This document shows positions 12,191 through 23,462 of a stretch of DNA of 64,000 nucleotides, one piece after another (the stretch's first letter is position 1; each line of letters begins with the position of its first letter). The notes under the pieces were generated by a model, which worked only from the letters and a program-made list of their open reading frames with translations, did not search any database and was not told the DNA's origin. The stretch spans positions 16,386,001 through 16,450,000 of the forward strand of contig OX335649.1 in the NCBI GenBank assembly GCA_946894095.1, read 5' to 3'. The stretch comes from Incurvaria masculella. Taxonomy: Eukaryota; Arthropoda; Insecta; Lepidoptera; Incurvariidae. The position numbers and the translations under genes were made by a program.

Positions 12191-12446
12191 AAGATTTAAC
12201 ACAAAAAAAAACAGGTTTTTTGTATGGGACCCCCCTTAAATTTTTATTATATTTGTATTTTACCTATTTTTTGTTATAGCGGCAAAACAGATACACACTC
12301 TGTGAAAATTTCAGCAGCCTACCTATTATGGTTCATGAGATACAGCCCTGTGACAGACGGACGGACCGACGGACGGACGGACGGACGGACAGTGGAGGCT
12401 TAGTAATAGGGTTCCGTTTTCACCCTTTGGGTACGGAACCCTAAAA

Positions 12447-13520
12447 TGTGTCATTAAGACGTTACTCGCGACGCCGCCGTGTAAACAAATTGTGCATATA
12501 ATTCGTAAGGGAAGCGGTCCGTGCGTCGTGTGCCATATAGTCTAAACATAGCAACAGCGCGCGAATGTGCACCCGAAATGCATTTGCCAAGTCAATTACC
12601 ACCCGTAACACCCTCCAATACGTCTGCCACTAGGATTTTATGTGGCATGTACGATTACGTTGGGTGGGTAGTTTTAGAAAATTGGAGACAGCAGTTCTCA
12701 TAGTGGGCGCAATGACACATCTCTTTATTTTCTTGTTCTGAGACTATGACATTTCCATTTTTCATATACAGTGCTTTTGAAGGATATTTAGACGAAAATC
12801 ACGGCTCACCTAAAAAATCTTATTTACAATTTATTACACTGCGGTGACGCGCATCATGCAGGTGTGCAATCTTTTAAAACGTGATGAGTACAGGAATTAG
12901 GTACGTGGGGGGGGGGGGGGGGGGGAACGGCAGTGGAGAAGATTCCCATCTAACGAAAACACTAGCGAAAGGGAAGACGGCGCGGGTAGGAAGCGGTGGA
13001 AGAGGGCGTACATGCGTAGCATACCCTATGCTAGTTGTAACAACGCTCGGGTGGGGTGACGGCAGGGAAGAGATAGAAGCAGTGGTGCTACGGATTGCTC
13101 GTAACGCTACTTGTGCTTCTATTTTTTACGTTACCCGCATCCTTCCTAGTCTCAATAGAAATACGTTAATTAGCTAGATCCGCGATTATTATTTCCAAGG
13201 AAACGATGGCGGGCTATAGCAGCGATCCCACCGTCTCGCCTCTGGAAGCGTATTCGTTTTACGGCCGTCTTATTTACGGCATGCGGCGACGAATTCACGT
13301 ATTATACGCTAAGCCCACTCCAATATACTTCAATAAATCAGTTGGATGTATTACATAAGTCGGAGGGGAATATTATCCTATCGGCGATGCTTATCGACCT
13401 TTATTCGGTGATTTTCGGTGACAAGATTCTTGATTTTTTTATCATATTTTTGAAGTTGCGAATATCACTTCACTGGTTCACGTTCGCATATTCGAGCTTG
13501 TTAGTAGTGGTGTGACTGTT
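12447..13520. other. No gene; long G-run at 12906-12925
   Basis: No coding region is supported. A run of about 20 G at 12906-12925 is followed by A-rich sequence. It is a potential quadruplex and an assembly-error hotspot. The downstream glycine-rich open frame is a composition artefact. Confidence 0.5.
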
Positions 13521-13795
13521 AAAAAAAACCGACCAAGTGCGAGTCGGACTCGCACACGAAGGGTTCCGTACCATCGTACAAGATTTACCCAAAAAATAAC
13601 ACGTTTTTTGTATGGGGCCCCCCTTTAATTTTTATAATTTTTTTATTTTACCTATTTGTTGTTATAGCGGCAAAATAAATACATAATCTGTGAACATTTC
13701 AGCTTCCTACCTGTTACGGTTCATGAGATACAGCCCTGTGACAGACGGATGGACAGACAGACGGTTCCGTTTTCACCCTTTGGGTACGGAACCCT
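13521..13795 (+). mobile_element. Family A repeat, copy 4
   Basis: Complete apart from a shortened GGAC tract. It begins AACCGACCAAGTGCGAGTC, passes TTATAGCGGCAAAATAAATA and ends GGGTACGGAACCCTA. Confidence 0.85.
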
Positions 13796-14123
13796 ATTAA
13801 AAATGTGGGAGGTGGCATGGACCCCTTTGGTTGTAAGCATTTTAAACTACATGTTATCACCGAAAAACAGTAATTACAAATTGTGTAATTGCATTGGGCT
13901 TATATTTATGTAATGGACAATATTTGAACAAAACTCTCGTCGGTAATCAACCGCAGCTCCATAACAAAAGCAAACTTGTTAATTACTTGACGTCTTGGTT
14001 GCGACCTCAATGATATTTTGTTGTGTCTGAGTATTTTCTAGGTCCGCTGCAGCTTGTCGCAGTGATGAAATATATTTCTCTACTTGCGCAGTGGCCCCAA
14101 GTAGAAAATTGGCTCATGTCGAA

Positions 14124-14380
14124 ATAAAAACCGGCCAAGTGCGAGTCGTTCTCGCACACGAAAGGTTCCGTACCATCGTACAAGATTTAACACAAAAAAA
14201 AAACAAGTTTTTTTATTTTTTAATTAATTTTTTTTGTATTTTACCTATTTGATGTTATAGCAAATACACACTCAGTGAAAATTTCAGCTGCCTGCGGACG
14301 GATGGGCGGACGGATGGACGGACAGCAGAGGCTCAGTAATATGGTTCCGTTTTCACCCTTTCGGTACGGAACCCTAAAAA
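14124..14380 (+). mobile_element. Family A repeat, copy 5
   Basis: Begins AAAACCGGCCAAGTGCGAGT and ends CGGTACGGAACCCTAAAAA. It has an internal deletion between the GGAC tract and the GAAAATTTCAGCTGCCT segment, removing the CATGAGATACAGCC phrase. Confidence 0.85.
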
Positions 14381-17030
14381 TCACAACGATGAAACCATCC
14401 CATTCAGTGAATCTTTGGAGCACGAGGAACGAGGTATATGAATCACCACTCACCACTCAGGTCTGCGGATAATCTGCTTCTAATTCCGTCACATTCTCCA
14501 CTGCTTATTCGGGTTCATTAACAGTTCATTCGTACTTGTAATTGTGGAATCAATTCCGATTGAGCACTAAATTGCCAGACATAAGCGAAGTCTGATTACG
14601 GTGGTTATTCTTAAGTAATTTAAGGTTTATTAATGTTTAACCTTTCTTTTTAACCTCCTCCAATGTGTAGGTTAGCTGCAAGAGATTGCCTTTGGCAATA
14701 ATCTCGCATCTTACATCCTATGTACTCGTAGTGGTAAGCAAAAGGATATTTTCTTTTCATTATTAATATGGCAACTTCTAACAAGGAAATAAACTGCGAA
14801 TGGGATTTGGAGGTACATCTTCAAATCAAAAAAATGTTGTAAGGACTAAGTAATGTATGTAAGGATATGTTATGATGATTTCATTACATTTTATCATTAT
14901 TACTGCAATCGACATTATATGTAAAACCTTTACTACGTGTAAACCGTTTTTAAGATTGCCCGAGATAAACCCCATTGAATTCCCAAAAGCATGTCATGTG
15001 AACCGTCGAAAATGCTTACGATAAAGACATCAAGTTGTTATAATTGTAAGTACGGCGCGGCGGCGGTAAAATCATTTCGTAATCGAAAATCATCTATGAA
15101 GAGACGCGCGCCTGTTGAAGAAGCAAAAAGTATGCTGTGATCGTTCCGAATTTCGCCCTATTATCGTTTTTTTTATTTTAAGCGCGGCATATGGCGTACG
15201 CCAGGACCTTTTAAGGTGCCCGACGACGTCCATGAGCTTTCGAACTTTTAAAGGGGCTGTGAAAACCATGCCGGCCGGTTATGCCCTACATTCTAAGCTT
15301 AATTATAATTTAAATATAATAAAGGCAATCTTTCGAAATTATCTTCAATTCTTTGGCTAAATGTATGTATGTAAAGAACGCCACTATGTGCGATGTTTTC
15401 TTTTTACAAGTAAAAGGCCTACGATAGCTCACGCGTGGTTGCCCGTCATTGGTGATGCCATGGTTTCAAGTGGCAGGCATCACCACGCATCGCGCAAACA
15501 TGATGGCAAACTTGATCGTGTGCGTTCTTATATGGACAAACTGCAAAATCGTACCAAGAGGCAAGTCTGCTGCAAACTTGATGGAGGCTATAAAAGAATC
15601 ACATTTTGAAATAAAACAGCCATAATGTATCGTATAATTTATGTGAACTCAAAAGTAGGTTAGACGATTGTCGCGAGCCAGATATGTTTAGGAGTTTCGG
15701 CACAATATTTACACCTTGGTAACGTCATCGTGGCCAGACGAACGTCACAGCGCAGCGCACTGTGACCTATTCCGGCCGGCTCGGCGCGCCTGTGACGTCA
15801 ACGCTGCGTCAGCTATCGACCGATCACGTCGCGAAGTTACGTCACACACTTGACACCCTGACGTCGAGGAACACTTCCTCGTGAATTGAATTGTCTGCGG
15901 GCATCGTTACGAGGTTGGGGACGGGTTAGACAAGTAATCTACGAACAATTATGTTATCTTAGCAATGTAGCCTACGCCGAGAGCTCGGATTAGCATACTA
16001 AATGAAGCCGTAATAACATCGTGTGATATCGAAGCCTTTAGACTAAACACGAGGGTTGTTATCTCAGGAGCCACAATGAGTGGGTGAGAAGAGAGTGGGA
16101 ATTGTGATCAAAGTAATGTGTATTTGTGGTTTAGGAAACAAAACATTTATTTACCTATGTTGAAGAGAATTAAGACATATAAATAGTATTAATGTCTCCG
16201 TCCCCTTTCTGCCATCGCACACCGCCGAACAGGCAGGAAATGCACCCGTTGACTGTCGACATTCCAAAAATAAAAAACAACCGATCCTGTAGATCTAAGA
16301 ATTATCAACAATATTTTGTAACATTCAAATATAGTTTAGTTGCATTCGCTTTAATAAAAGCGGCGCTAAGTTTAAGTCTGTCGTATAAATACAAAAAGTG
16401 TGTATGGCCGAGGTTTGAATTTAATGGTCCTCCATGCATGGTCGTTCCATGGTCAAAAATGGTCACGAACATTTTTATCTAATACAGGCATGGAGGTGAA
16501 GAATATATGTTAGTTTCCTCCGTTCTCCTATTATTTCTTCACCGTAACGGTACAGGCTGTTTGGCACACCGATCGACATTTTTTTTAAGTAAGTGGATCA
16601 TTTGCAAGGTTTCGACCCACCTATTTTGCAAATGTCACGTCTTATAGAGATACGATTTTTTCTTTCTTTTTTAAAATTACCTAAATTACAGCCTTAAAAC
16701 CCTTGTAGCTTTTTTTTTAAGATTTAATTTAATATATTAAAATGAAAATTACATTAATAAGTTGTTGTATTTTGCGATGCATCCTTGTTACAGAAAAAAT
16801 AAAATTTTATTATGTTGGAAAGAGCGTAAACTAACTAAATTTTTGAAATACAACGATGCTCTCGAATGCTGTCAGTTTATTTTTACATCAATTAAGAAAT
16901 TAGGATTTTATCATATTACTACCTTTTTTTTTACTCACGCTTGAGGCTTTGGAACGTAATACGATTTATGATATTACCTTTATCATATAATATTTTTCGT
17001 AAAACAAGGATACATCGTAAAATGCGCGCC
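14381..17030. other. No gene recognised; contains a CRE-like cluster
   Basis: Short open frames only, for example 15115-15360, 15361-15609 and 16192-16482. They have no recognisable domain, no shared family and no splice support. A GC-rich patch with several TGACG/CGTCA motifs lies at 15723-15863 and is described separately. Confidence 0.5.
15723..15863. promoter_or_regulatory. Cluster of CRE-like motifs
   Basis: A complete palindromic TGACGTCA lies at 15793-15800. CGTCA or TGACG half-sites lie at 15723, 15743, 15840 and 15859, all within about 140 bp of a GC-rich patch. CREB/ATF proteins bind such sites. Whether this patch is an enhancer, and for which gene, cannot be read from the sequence. 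Confidence 0.3.
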
Positions 17031-17446
17031 CCGGTGAGTCTCGGCGCCACTCCTGCTCTTCCTTACTCATTGACGACCGGATAGGACGATGTTCGCTTCG
17101 GTGTTCGTCCGCGAGTCGCTTTCGAAAGAGTTCGTGCGAGTTGCGGAGTGGACCCCCTGCGTCGGCCACCGGACACCGGCCGCGGGTGTCCGGTGGCCGT
17201 AACCGAAGGCTGCGGGCGGCGCGGCCGAGCCTTCATCGCAGCGAGTATGCAAGGACGGAAGTAGCAACCGAAACCTGTTTGTATGGGGAGGCGTAGCCAC
17301 TTTTACATGCAACGGCGGCGGCAGCGCCGGCGACTTATAACGCGAACGCGTAAGAGCACATAAGAACGTCACAGGACGCTATTTCGTTAAACGAACATTC
17401 GATGTTGGGCGTCCGAATTCGTATCCGTCTTTTAACGACACGTTTT
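17031..17446. mobile_element. GC-rich family B copy with strong palindrome
   Basis: Shares with other family B copies the phrases GCAACCGAAACCTGT, GAGGCGTAGCCAC and AACGAACATTCGATGTTG. It includes a perfect 14-bp inverted repeat, GGCCACCGGACACC at 17164-17177 and its complement at 17185-17198, around a 7-base loop. Minus-strand open frames here are compositional. Confidence 0.5.
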
Positions 17447-17733
17447 AAGGGTTCCGTACCCAAAGAGTGCCAACGGAACCTATTTCATTTCATTTTATTA
17501 GATCTTTTTGGTATACAATTATACATTTATACACGTCAAAAAAGGTTAAGATTTTAAGGATTAAAATCAAGATAAAAATAATATAAAATCGTTAGAATTC
17601 AACAGTGTTAAATAAACCATATTACTAAGCTTACGCTGTCCGTCCGTCCGTCCATCCGTCCGTCCGTCCGTCCTTCCGTCCGTCCGGCCGTCTGTCTGGC
17701 ACAGGGCTGCATCTCGCCCCTGCCCGGTTTTTT
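17447..17733 (-). mobile_element. Family A repeat, copy 6, split by short insertion
   Basis: The left piece (17447-17484) carries AAGGGTTCCGTACCC and the right piece (17620-17733) the GTCC tract and the distal end. It is interrupted by 135 bp (17485-17619) with TATT on both sides (17481-17484, 17620-17623). There is also an internal deletion between ATCTCGCC and the CCCGGTTTTTT end. Confidence 0.7.
17485..17619 (-). mobile_element. Short truncated retrotransposon insertion
   Basis: On the minus strand the insert ends in AATAAAATGAAATGA, i.e. an AATAAA signal followed by an (AAATG)n-like tail, with TATT duplicated at both edges. The same kind of tail ends the non-LTR element at 40316-40335. 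Only about 135 bp remain. Confidence 0.55.
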
Positions 17734-17739
17734 AAGAGA

Positions 17740-18330
17740 GTCGTATTCACTACGTATAAAATTCACAACGTATAAAAGCAGGTTTGAGCAAAACTTCAAA
17801 ACCATGCATATCGTACAAAATGCACAATGTATAATTTTATACGTTATACATGAAGAAAGTTGAAAAATAAAATCAACTCTTTTCGTCATGCAGAACGTAT
17901 AATAGTCACAACGTATAAAATTCACAAAAAAAGAAAACCATGCAGTACGTATAAAATGACACGGAGCACTGCATAAAGCGCTATTACAAGCATAAATTTA
18001 AAGATGAAATTGCTAAAAAGCCGTATTTGTTACAGAGGAAAATATCGCCACAAACTAACCTAACCTAACCTAACCTAACCGAATCTAGCCCAACCAGACC
18101 TAACTTTACCCATTTTTGTTGCATTAAGTACAATAAGATTGGCGCGCGAGTATGTACTTTAAATGTATGAATTTTAGGGCGTTTATCGAATGAACATTTT
18201 TCACATTATACGATATGCATGGTTCTCTTTTTTCTTAAATAAACAGTTTTAGATTAAATCTAAGGCTCAATGCATATGCTAAAATTTTATACGTTGTGAC
18301 TTTTATACGATATGCATAAAGAAAACAGTT
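17740..18330. repeat. Array of ACGTATAAAA-type motifs
   Basis: At least nine direct or inverted copies of ACGTATAAAA / TTTTATACGT or one-base variants occur, e.g. near 17752, 17769, 17888, 17905, 17945, 18205, 18290 and 18302. Many are paired with TTCAC or GTGAC or ATGCATGG. The motif density is far above the rest of the window. It probably belongs to a dispersed palindromic repeat whose boundaries I cannot fix. Confidence 0.5.
18056..18082 (-). repeat. Interstitial TTAGG-type tract
   Basis: About five CCTAA units, i.e. TTAGG on the minus strand, the insect telomere unit. Similar short tracts lie at 21606-21621 and 22957-22981. All are too short to be telomeric and are probably transposon parts or simple repeats. 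Confidence 0.7.
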
Positions 18331-18425
18331 ATTTTATTTTTTCAAATTCTTGATGCACTACGTATGCTTCTGTAAACGAACTAACTACGGTTAGATATTT
18401 TCCACTTACTGCGCGTTCCATTTGA

Positions 18426-18865
18426 ACTGTAAACGATACAAGTAAACTGTAAACTGTAAACTGTAAACGATAAAAACGTATACAAGCGTCCCGAATCAGA
18501 TTTCACGCTCTAAGCTGTAAGCATTACAATCGATTCGGACCGTTTGCATTCGCGCTTACGGAAACAAAACAACAAACATTGAAAAAATTACGTTAATTGT
18601 ACTAGTTCACCACAAATTTGAATCTAATCAATTGCTCTAAGTTGAACCTGAATTTTCAACTGAGGTACATTCAACGATTTGTGAAAAAACAGGGTGGAAA
18701 GACTATAGATTCATCTTTAGAAACGTCAAAAAGTGACATTGACAGTTCCACACACGGTGCCCTACCTCCAAAGCGTGAGCACTGTGTACGGCATTGCGTG
18801 ACGCAGCGATGACGCCACAGGACGCCATTTTTGAGCGTGCTTTTGGTAACGATGGTTCAAATCGG
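18426..18865 (+). mobile_element. Family H repeat, copy 1
   Basis: Starts in a GTAAACT minisatellite (18426-18472), then CGTCCCGAATCAGATTTCA, CGCGCTTACGGAAACAAAAC, GCTCTAAGTTGAACCTGA and a terminal block with AAGCGTGAGCACTGTG. All of these recur at 58985-59800, where the terminal block is in the opposite orientation. No plausible protein. Confidence 0.6.
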
Positions 18866-19174
18866 ACCGCGACCTATCTCGTGGCTATGCCGCCGCCATA
18901 CGTATGCGTTTCGATCGCTCCTCCCGTCCTTCCATTCTCGCTGCTTCGTCGCAATCAGCGCATCGTTCGCGCCGCAGCGTAGCACTATTACTTATTCTGT
19001 GGCTGCAGGCTTTGCCCTTGTACCCGGGAACGAATACGAGGAGTTTTGACCCGAGTTTTCGTTAGCTATGCAGAGAAACATTCGCTATTCAGATGAATAC
19101 AATCGTAGCGTAGCGGCGCGCGGACTTGCCTTCCATCTTAGATGAAAAACCATGCCAGAAGCAATGGGTTAAAA
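18866..19174. other. GC-rich stretch, probable family B derivative
   Basis: Resembles, in complement, the CRHTY/RSLLP-coding-like block also seen at 1200-1260 and 17230-17290. It is therefore repeat sequence and not an exon. No gene is supported. Confidence 0.4.
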
Positions 19175-19440
19175 TCCCAACCCAATTCGTGCACCACTTT
19201 ACTTCCCTTCAAAGTTTCATTTCGTCACGAATGCGAGCTGTTCCGTGATTCGGAATCCATGTCGAACTGTATGTCACTTTACCTATTAGCAGGTAGGTTT
19301 GAGCCCAGCCATCGCATTGGCTCAAATTATTTTCGAAACTGCAACGAAAAAATGTCCTTGTTTTCAGGCCAGCTCAATGTAAACATGTTCATAAAAGGAA
19401 GGTGGCACATAATTCCTTCGAGAATGCGCTGTATTGGGAA
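19175..19440 (+). mobile_element. SINE family E, partial copy
   Basis: Carries TTCGTCACGAATGCGAGCTG, TTCGGAATCCATGTCGAACTG, CCATCGCATTGG and GCTCAATGTAAACATGTTCAT in the same order as the element at 36972-37395 read on its own strand. The promoter head and the A-tail are missing. Confidence 0.65.
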
Positions 19441-20261
19441 AGTGAAATTCGATAGGGTCGATAGGTCACAGAGGGTCTGCGGGGCGAACATTCACCTTCC
19501 CTGAGCGACATCAAATATTTTAGTAAGAAGTTTTTTTTTATTTACTTATGCGAAATACATGATAATATTGAGTTTCAGTCACTTTTTAGGCGCGCGTTAG
19601 AATGGTGGTCGATATCATCTGCGTATATGTCCCCGTTAAATATTTTGAATACGTTTTCTTAGTTCAATAAGCACGAGTTAGAGTCGAGACCTTAACGCAT
19701 ATAGTTTAAATAGTTTTTTTTATTGAACTGACTTGAACTTGGTTAACGGCAGCTTGGAGTTGAGTGCCTTATTAAATCACTCGGGGCCGCCTTACATATA
19801 ATAATTGTATACAGTGTCAGAGGAGAGAATCAGACAAAACTTTTTTCAATGTTTTAAAGGGTGTCTAGATAGCGTTCGGTACTGTATTACGTTTCACATG
19901 CAAACCAGCAAGGATTTGGAAGGATTGTCTACATTCTTGGAAAACTTTGGTCGGTGCGTTTGCAAATGCAATGAGATTACGGCTATGTTAGATTACGGCT
20001 TTGCCCAGTATTAAAACGGTTGATTCCAAATCAAACACCGCCCTTAAATGAACAAATCCCCTCTGGACACCGCCCACCTATTTCAGAGGCGGTCCGAAAG
20101 ACCGCAGCTCCAATTTATCTCGATCAACGCTACGGGCGGCCCCGACAGGGATTTAACGGGAATTAGTGTTGAATGCGCAGCGGTTGGCCAACCTGTCAAC
20201 ACGATTCGGTCAAGCATGCGGTCGGCCGGACAGTTGGCCGTCCGTCAAAGTCATCCAGAGC
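19441..20261. other. No gene recognised
   Basis: Short open frames (69-99 codons) without domains. A weakly GC-rich patch lies at 20080-20250. No RNA gene is seen. Confidence 0.45.
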
Positions 20262-21016
20262 TCCTAGACTCAGTTGTCACCAAAATTGACGTTTACGGAA
20301 CTTCGAAGTTCCATAAAAGCGTCAAACTCCATGCAAGCTTTTACTAGATATTCTGTTGTTTTACTTCTTCAAGCTGTCAAAGTCAAACTCGGACTTCCGA
20401 TTTGTATGAAAACGCGGAGTCGAAGTCAAAGTCAAAGTCAAAGTATTTTTATTTCACGCATCAAAATGCAACAAACATGGTTTGTGTGGAAATATTACAT
20501 TACAAATTACATACAATTCACTAAATACAACCAACAAATCATAAATCATTAATACATTGTAATTAAAAGTACACTCAATTCTAAATATTATACAGTATGT
20601 AAACGTAAAAATAAGTTATTCCATTAAATGCATGATCATTCAAATATGACATTAAGTGATCCATAAAATATACAAAAATTTACCAATACATTCAAAGTCG
20701 AAAAAAGGGAACACACAAGCTGTTAACTCAGAAATTATTATCAACCAAAAACTCGTCGGTTGAATAAAAAGCCTTCATTAATAGTCTGGATTTAAGATCG
20801 TTATTGAACTGTTTGGAGGATATATTTTTTTTTTTAATTCTATTTTAAGACGTAAACGGCACCGTCGACGTATCTACGCCGACGATAAACTTTCAAATCG
20901 AATTTGGACTCGCGTTGGTTCGCGCACGCTCTTTAATTTCATACATTTGAAAACGCCAGTCGATCGGTTTGGCGTAAACGCTAATTTAGGTGACAACTGG
21001 GACTACGGGCTCAAGG
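20262..21016 (-). mobile_element. Family I inverted-repeat element, copy 2, interrupted
   Basis: The left end reads CAGTTGTCACCAAAATTGAC and the right end, complemented, reads CAGTTGTCACCTAAATTAGC, giving inverted termini. The internal parts match 1312-1810 in inverse orientation. The centre (about 20418-20848) is a retrotransposon insertion. Confidence 0.65.
20418..20848 (-). mobile_element. Truncated retrotransposon with (CTTTGA)n tail
   Basis: On the minus strand the insert ends in AAATAAAAATACTTTGAC with several CTTTGA units. I recall this tail from lepidopteran non-LTR elements. Only 3' non-coding sequence remains. The 5' edge is approximate. Confidence 0.5.
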
Positions 21017-21174
21017 ACACAGATGCAACGCCACTTCCGATCATGCCGTGCTTTGCTTTTACTGGATACTGGTAGACATACACGTGTGCGATGGTAACAA
21101 TTCTCAAGAACTAGATCATGTGAGATCATCTATTAGCAGTTTTGAGGGACATAGTACAACAAGAATGTGTACTC

Positions 21175-21340
21175 TAAGGGCCGAGTGCACGAAAGGACAA
21201 AAAAAACAAAATCAACGTCAACGTATGATTAAACACGTCACTTTGCATGGACAGTATGAAAGGCACTCCATATGGTTTACTAAAAGTGACGTGTTTGAAC
21301 ATTGATTAACTTAGCCGTCTCTTCGTGCAATCGGGGCTAA
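21175..21340 (+). mobile_element. TAA-flanked 160-bp MITE (family C), copy 1
   Basis: Left terminus GGGCCGAGTGCACGAAAGG, right terminus complement GCCCCGATTGCACGAAG, with TAA on both sides. Inside lies an inverted pair, AAACACGTCACTTT and AAAAGTGACGTGTTT. Six copies occur in this window, all with TAA/TTA at their edges. The 3-bp TWA duplication and GGGCC-type ends fit PIF/Harbinger-derived MITEs. Confidence 0.85.
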
Positions 21341-21379
21341 GAATCCAGGAATGTGGAAAGATCCAACAGAGATGTTACC

Positions 21380-22440
21380 ACCATAGACGTAGCATAGCGC
21401 GCGGTGGTTATAAGACAAACAAAGCGTAATCTGAACAATAATAATTTACGAGTTTTCATTTGAAACTCATTATTTTTTCACTGATTAAAAAACATGAATG
21501 TATTCAATATCTAATGAAGATTTTTTAAGTTAAAAAAAGGATCGACAGTCGTTGACAACCTGTATGTATGTATGTATCACATAATATAACTTATTTTTAA
21601 ATAGAGTTAGGTTAGGTTAGGTCCCATAGCGCGCTGTGCTTACAAGACGAACAAAGCGTGGGAGTGAGACGTCAACTCGAGTACCACCACCACGAGTTAG
21701 AGGGAGAGGGACACATCTGTCCGATGAGACCACTTCTGAAATCGTTATCAATACATTGGCGTCGCTCTCATGGAATGTGAAAAAATGTTTTGTTAAATCT
21801 TTGTGATTTCTCTAGTTTTCCTTAAATAAAGGATATTGATCTGTGCATTTATAGATTGTTTAGTAAACGGGAGTAGAAAACCCGGAAAAAAACCCTTTTT
21901 AAGGTTCCGTACCCAAAGGGTGCCAACGGAACCCTATTACTAAGCCTCCGCTGTCCGTCCGACCGTCCGTCCGTCTGTCACAGGGCTGTATCTCATGAAC
22001 CGTAATACATAGGCAGCTGAAATTTTTACAGAGTGTGTATTTATTTTGCCGCTATAAGAACAAATAGGTAACATTTAAAAATAATAAGAATTAAAGGGGG
22101 TGTACAAGAAACGTGGTTTTTTTTCTTAAATCTTGTTCGATGGTACGGATCCCTTCGTGTGCGAGCCCGACTCGCACTTGGCCGGTTTTTTGATGGCAAA
22201 CAAAGGTGACCCACTGATTCTTTGTCGATCATATTTCTTAACTTTTCCTCAATATTTCAAAGTAAAACTTAAAAATAACTTCGGATCATTATGTAAATGT
22301 TGTCAAAATGTTTTTAGTAAAAAAAATAATTTTAGTACATTTTGTAAAAAAAGATTTTGGTCTCACCCGTCAGTTGACTCTGTATGTCTTTACGTTCTAA
22401 GCCTATGGTTACCACTAATTATGACTTCGTCTCGCTCGCT
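21380..22440 (+). mobile_element. Family N repeat, copy 2, split by family A
   Basis: Positions 21620-21895 (AGCGCGCTGTGCTTACAAG, GTGGGAGTGAGACGTCAACT) and 22350-22440 (TCTCACCCGTCAGTTGACTC) match 9165-9500 in inverse orientation. Between them lie the family A copy and about 150 bp of further sequence. A weak extra piece with CATAGCGCGCGGTGGTTA lies at 21392. Confidence 0.5.
21900..22191 (-). mobile_element. Family A repeat, copy 7 (nested in family N)
   Basis: Full-length copy from AAGGTTCCGTACCCAAAGGG to CTCGCACTTGGCCGGTTTTT. It contains the GTCC tract and CAGGGCTGTATCTCATGAAC. Confidence 0.85.
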
Positions 22441-22857
22441 CAGAGTGACCCTTTATTTTGGTCAGCATGTGTGACTTTTTTTCATATTATATAAACAAAT
22501 AATATAGGAACAGACCAAATTAGAAGTAGGATGCATCACTTCTTTCTGCTTACGTAATTTATTTCAGGGTCCGAAAGCGGCGTTTACAAGTAAAGGCGAC
22601 TACCACTATAAATCAAATATGCTATTAACAGCCATATTAATCAGTCAATGTTTTTTTGGGCCTAAAACCTTTGTTAGATTCCTCATACAAAAACATGAAC
22701 ATGAATACTTCCTAGGAAAGACACCCACAGAATTCGACTCGTGAACAATTATTTATTTTAAATTTAAATATATTATTTTAGCTATAAAAAAATTACAATT
22801 CTTAAAGTTAAAGTTTTAAATTCGGGTTCTTCTTTTATAGTTCAACTTCGTACTTTC
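22441..22857. other. No gene recognised
   Basis: AT-rich spacer with no supported feature. Confidence 0.5.
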
Positions 22858-23066
22858 AGTGGGTCGCCTTCATAAAGTCCAAAAAGCATAAGGTCCAAAA
22901 CCCAGAACATCCAAAATTATGTATGTTTGCATATATTTATAAATGCAAATATTGTAATCTAACCTAACCTAACCTAACCTAGTTGAAAAAGTTCCGTAAT
23001 CATTAGTGTTTTGGACGGTATGGGTTTTGGACCTTGTGCTTTTTGGACTTTATGATGCGTCCCCCT
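22858..23066. mobile_element. Family F inverted-repeat element
   Basis: Left arm TCATAAAGTCCAAAAAGCAT with AAGGTCCAAAACCCA. Right arm TGGGTTTTGGACCTTGTGCT then TTTTTGGACTTTATGATG. These are inverted arms of about 45 bp around a centre with a CCTAA tract. A solo arm recurs at 23399-23462. It is a likely MITE; the target duplication is not resolved. Confidence 0.7.
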
Positions 23067-23398
23067 TTTAGTGATAAAAATAAAGCCGGTGCCTCGTACT
23101 TAGACCTTTTAACCTTTTTTTCGAAACGCTCGCAATATCTTCAACAAAATCTACATGGCTCAGTCTTCTGAAAAGATGTAAAATAATTAATGGTTGTTAC
23201 AACCATCGATTTTTATATTTGGCGGAATACCTTATATGTACGCTAAGCTAAATCAATGAAAAAAGATTTTTCCCTAAATCATGCATGGTTAAAGGTTTAC
23301 AAGTTACGTTTACATAACCTTTTTCGAAATATTTGTGCCATACCCTTGGTGTAGAGAGGTGTTTTGACAGTAATACTCCGTAATAATCCAGTCTAGGT

Positions 23399-23462
23399 AA
23401 AAGGGGACCGCATCATAAAGTCCAAAAAGCACAAGGTCCAAAACCCACAGAATCCAAAAGTC
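23399..23462 (+). mobile_element. Solo arm of family F element
   Basis: ACCGCATCATAAAGTCC and GCACAAGGTCCAAAACCC repeat the arm of the element at 22858-23066. No partner arm lies nearby. Confidence 0.55.

Larger units (their letters stand above)
11494..12446 (+). mobile_element. Family A repeat, copy 3, split by a retrotransposon
   Basis: The left part (11494-11554) carries CCGGCCAAGTGCGAGTCAG and GGGTTCCGTACCATAG. The right part (12191-12446) carries the central and terminal sections, ending GGGTACGGAACCCTAAAA. The two halves rejoin perfectly against copies 13521 and 14124 if the 636-bp insert is removed. AAGAT is present on both sides of the insert. Confidence 0.85.

Noticed and set aside
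12881..13177. 98-codon glycine-rich open frame
   Set aside because: Created by the 20-G run, which is also a likely sequencing-length artefact.
900..19000. All GC-rich patches as CpG-island promoters
   Set aside because: Those at 1200-1290, 17030-17400 and 18870-19100 share sequence with family B, so GC content alone is not evidence of promoters there.
22957..22981. Telomere-like CCTAA tract
   Set aside because: Only four or five units, inside an inverted-repeat element and far from a chromosome end by context.
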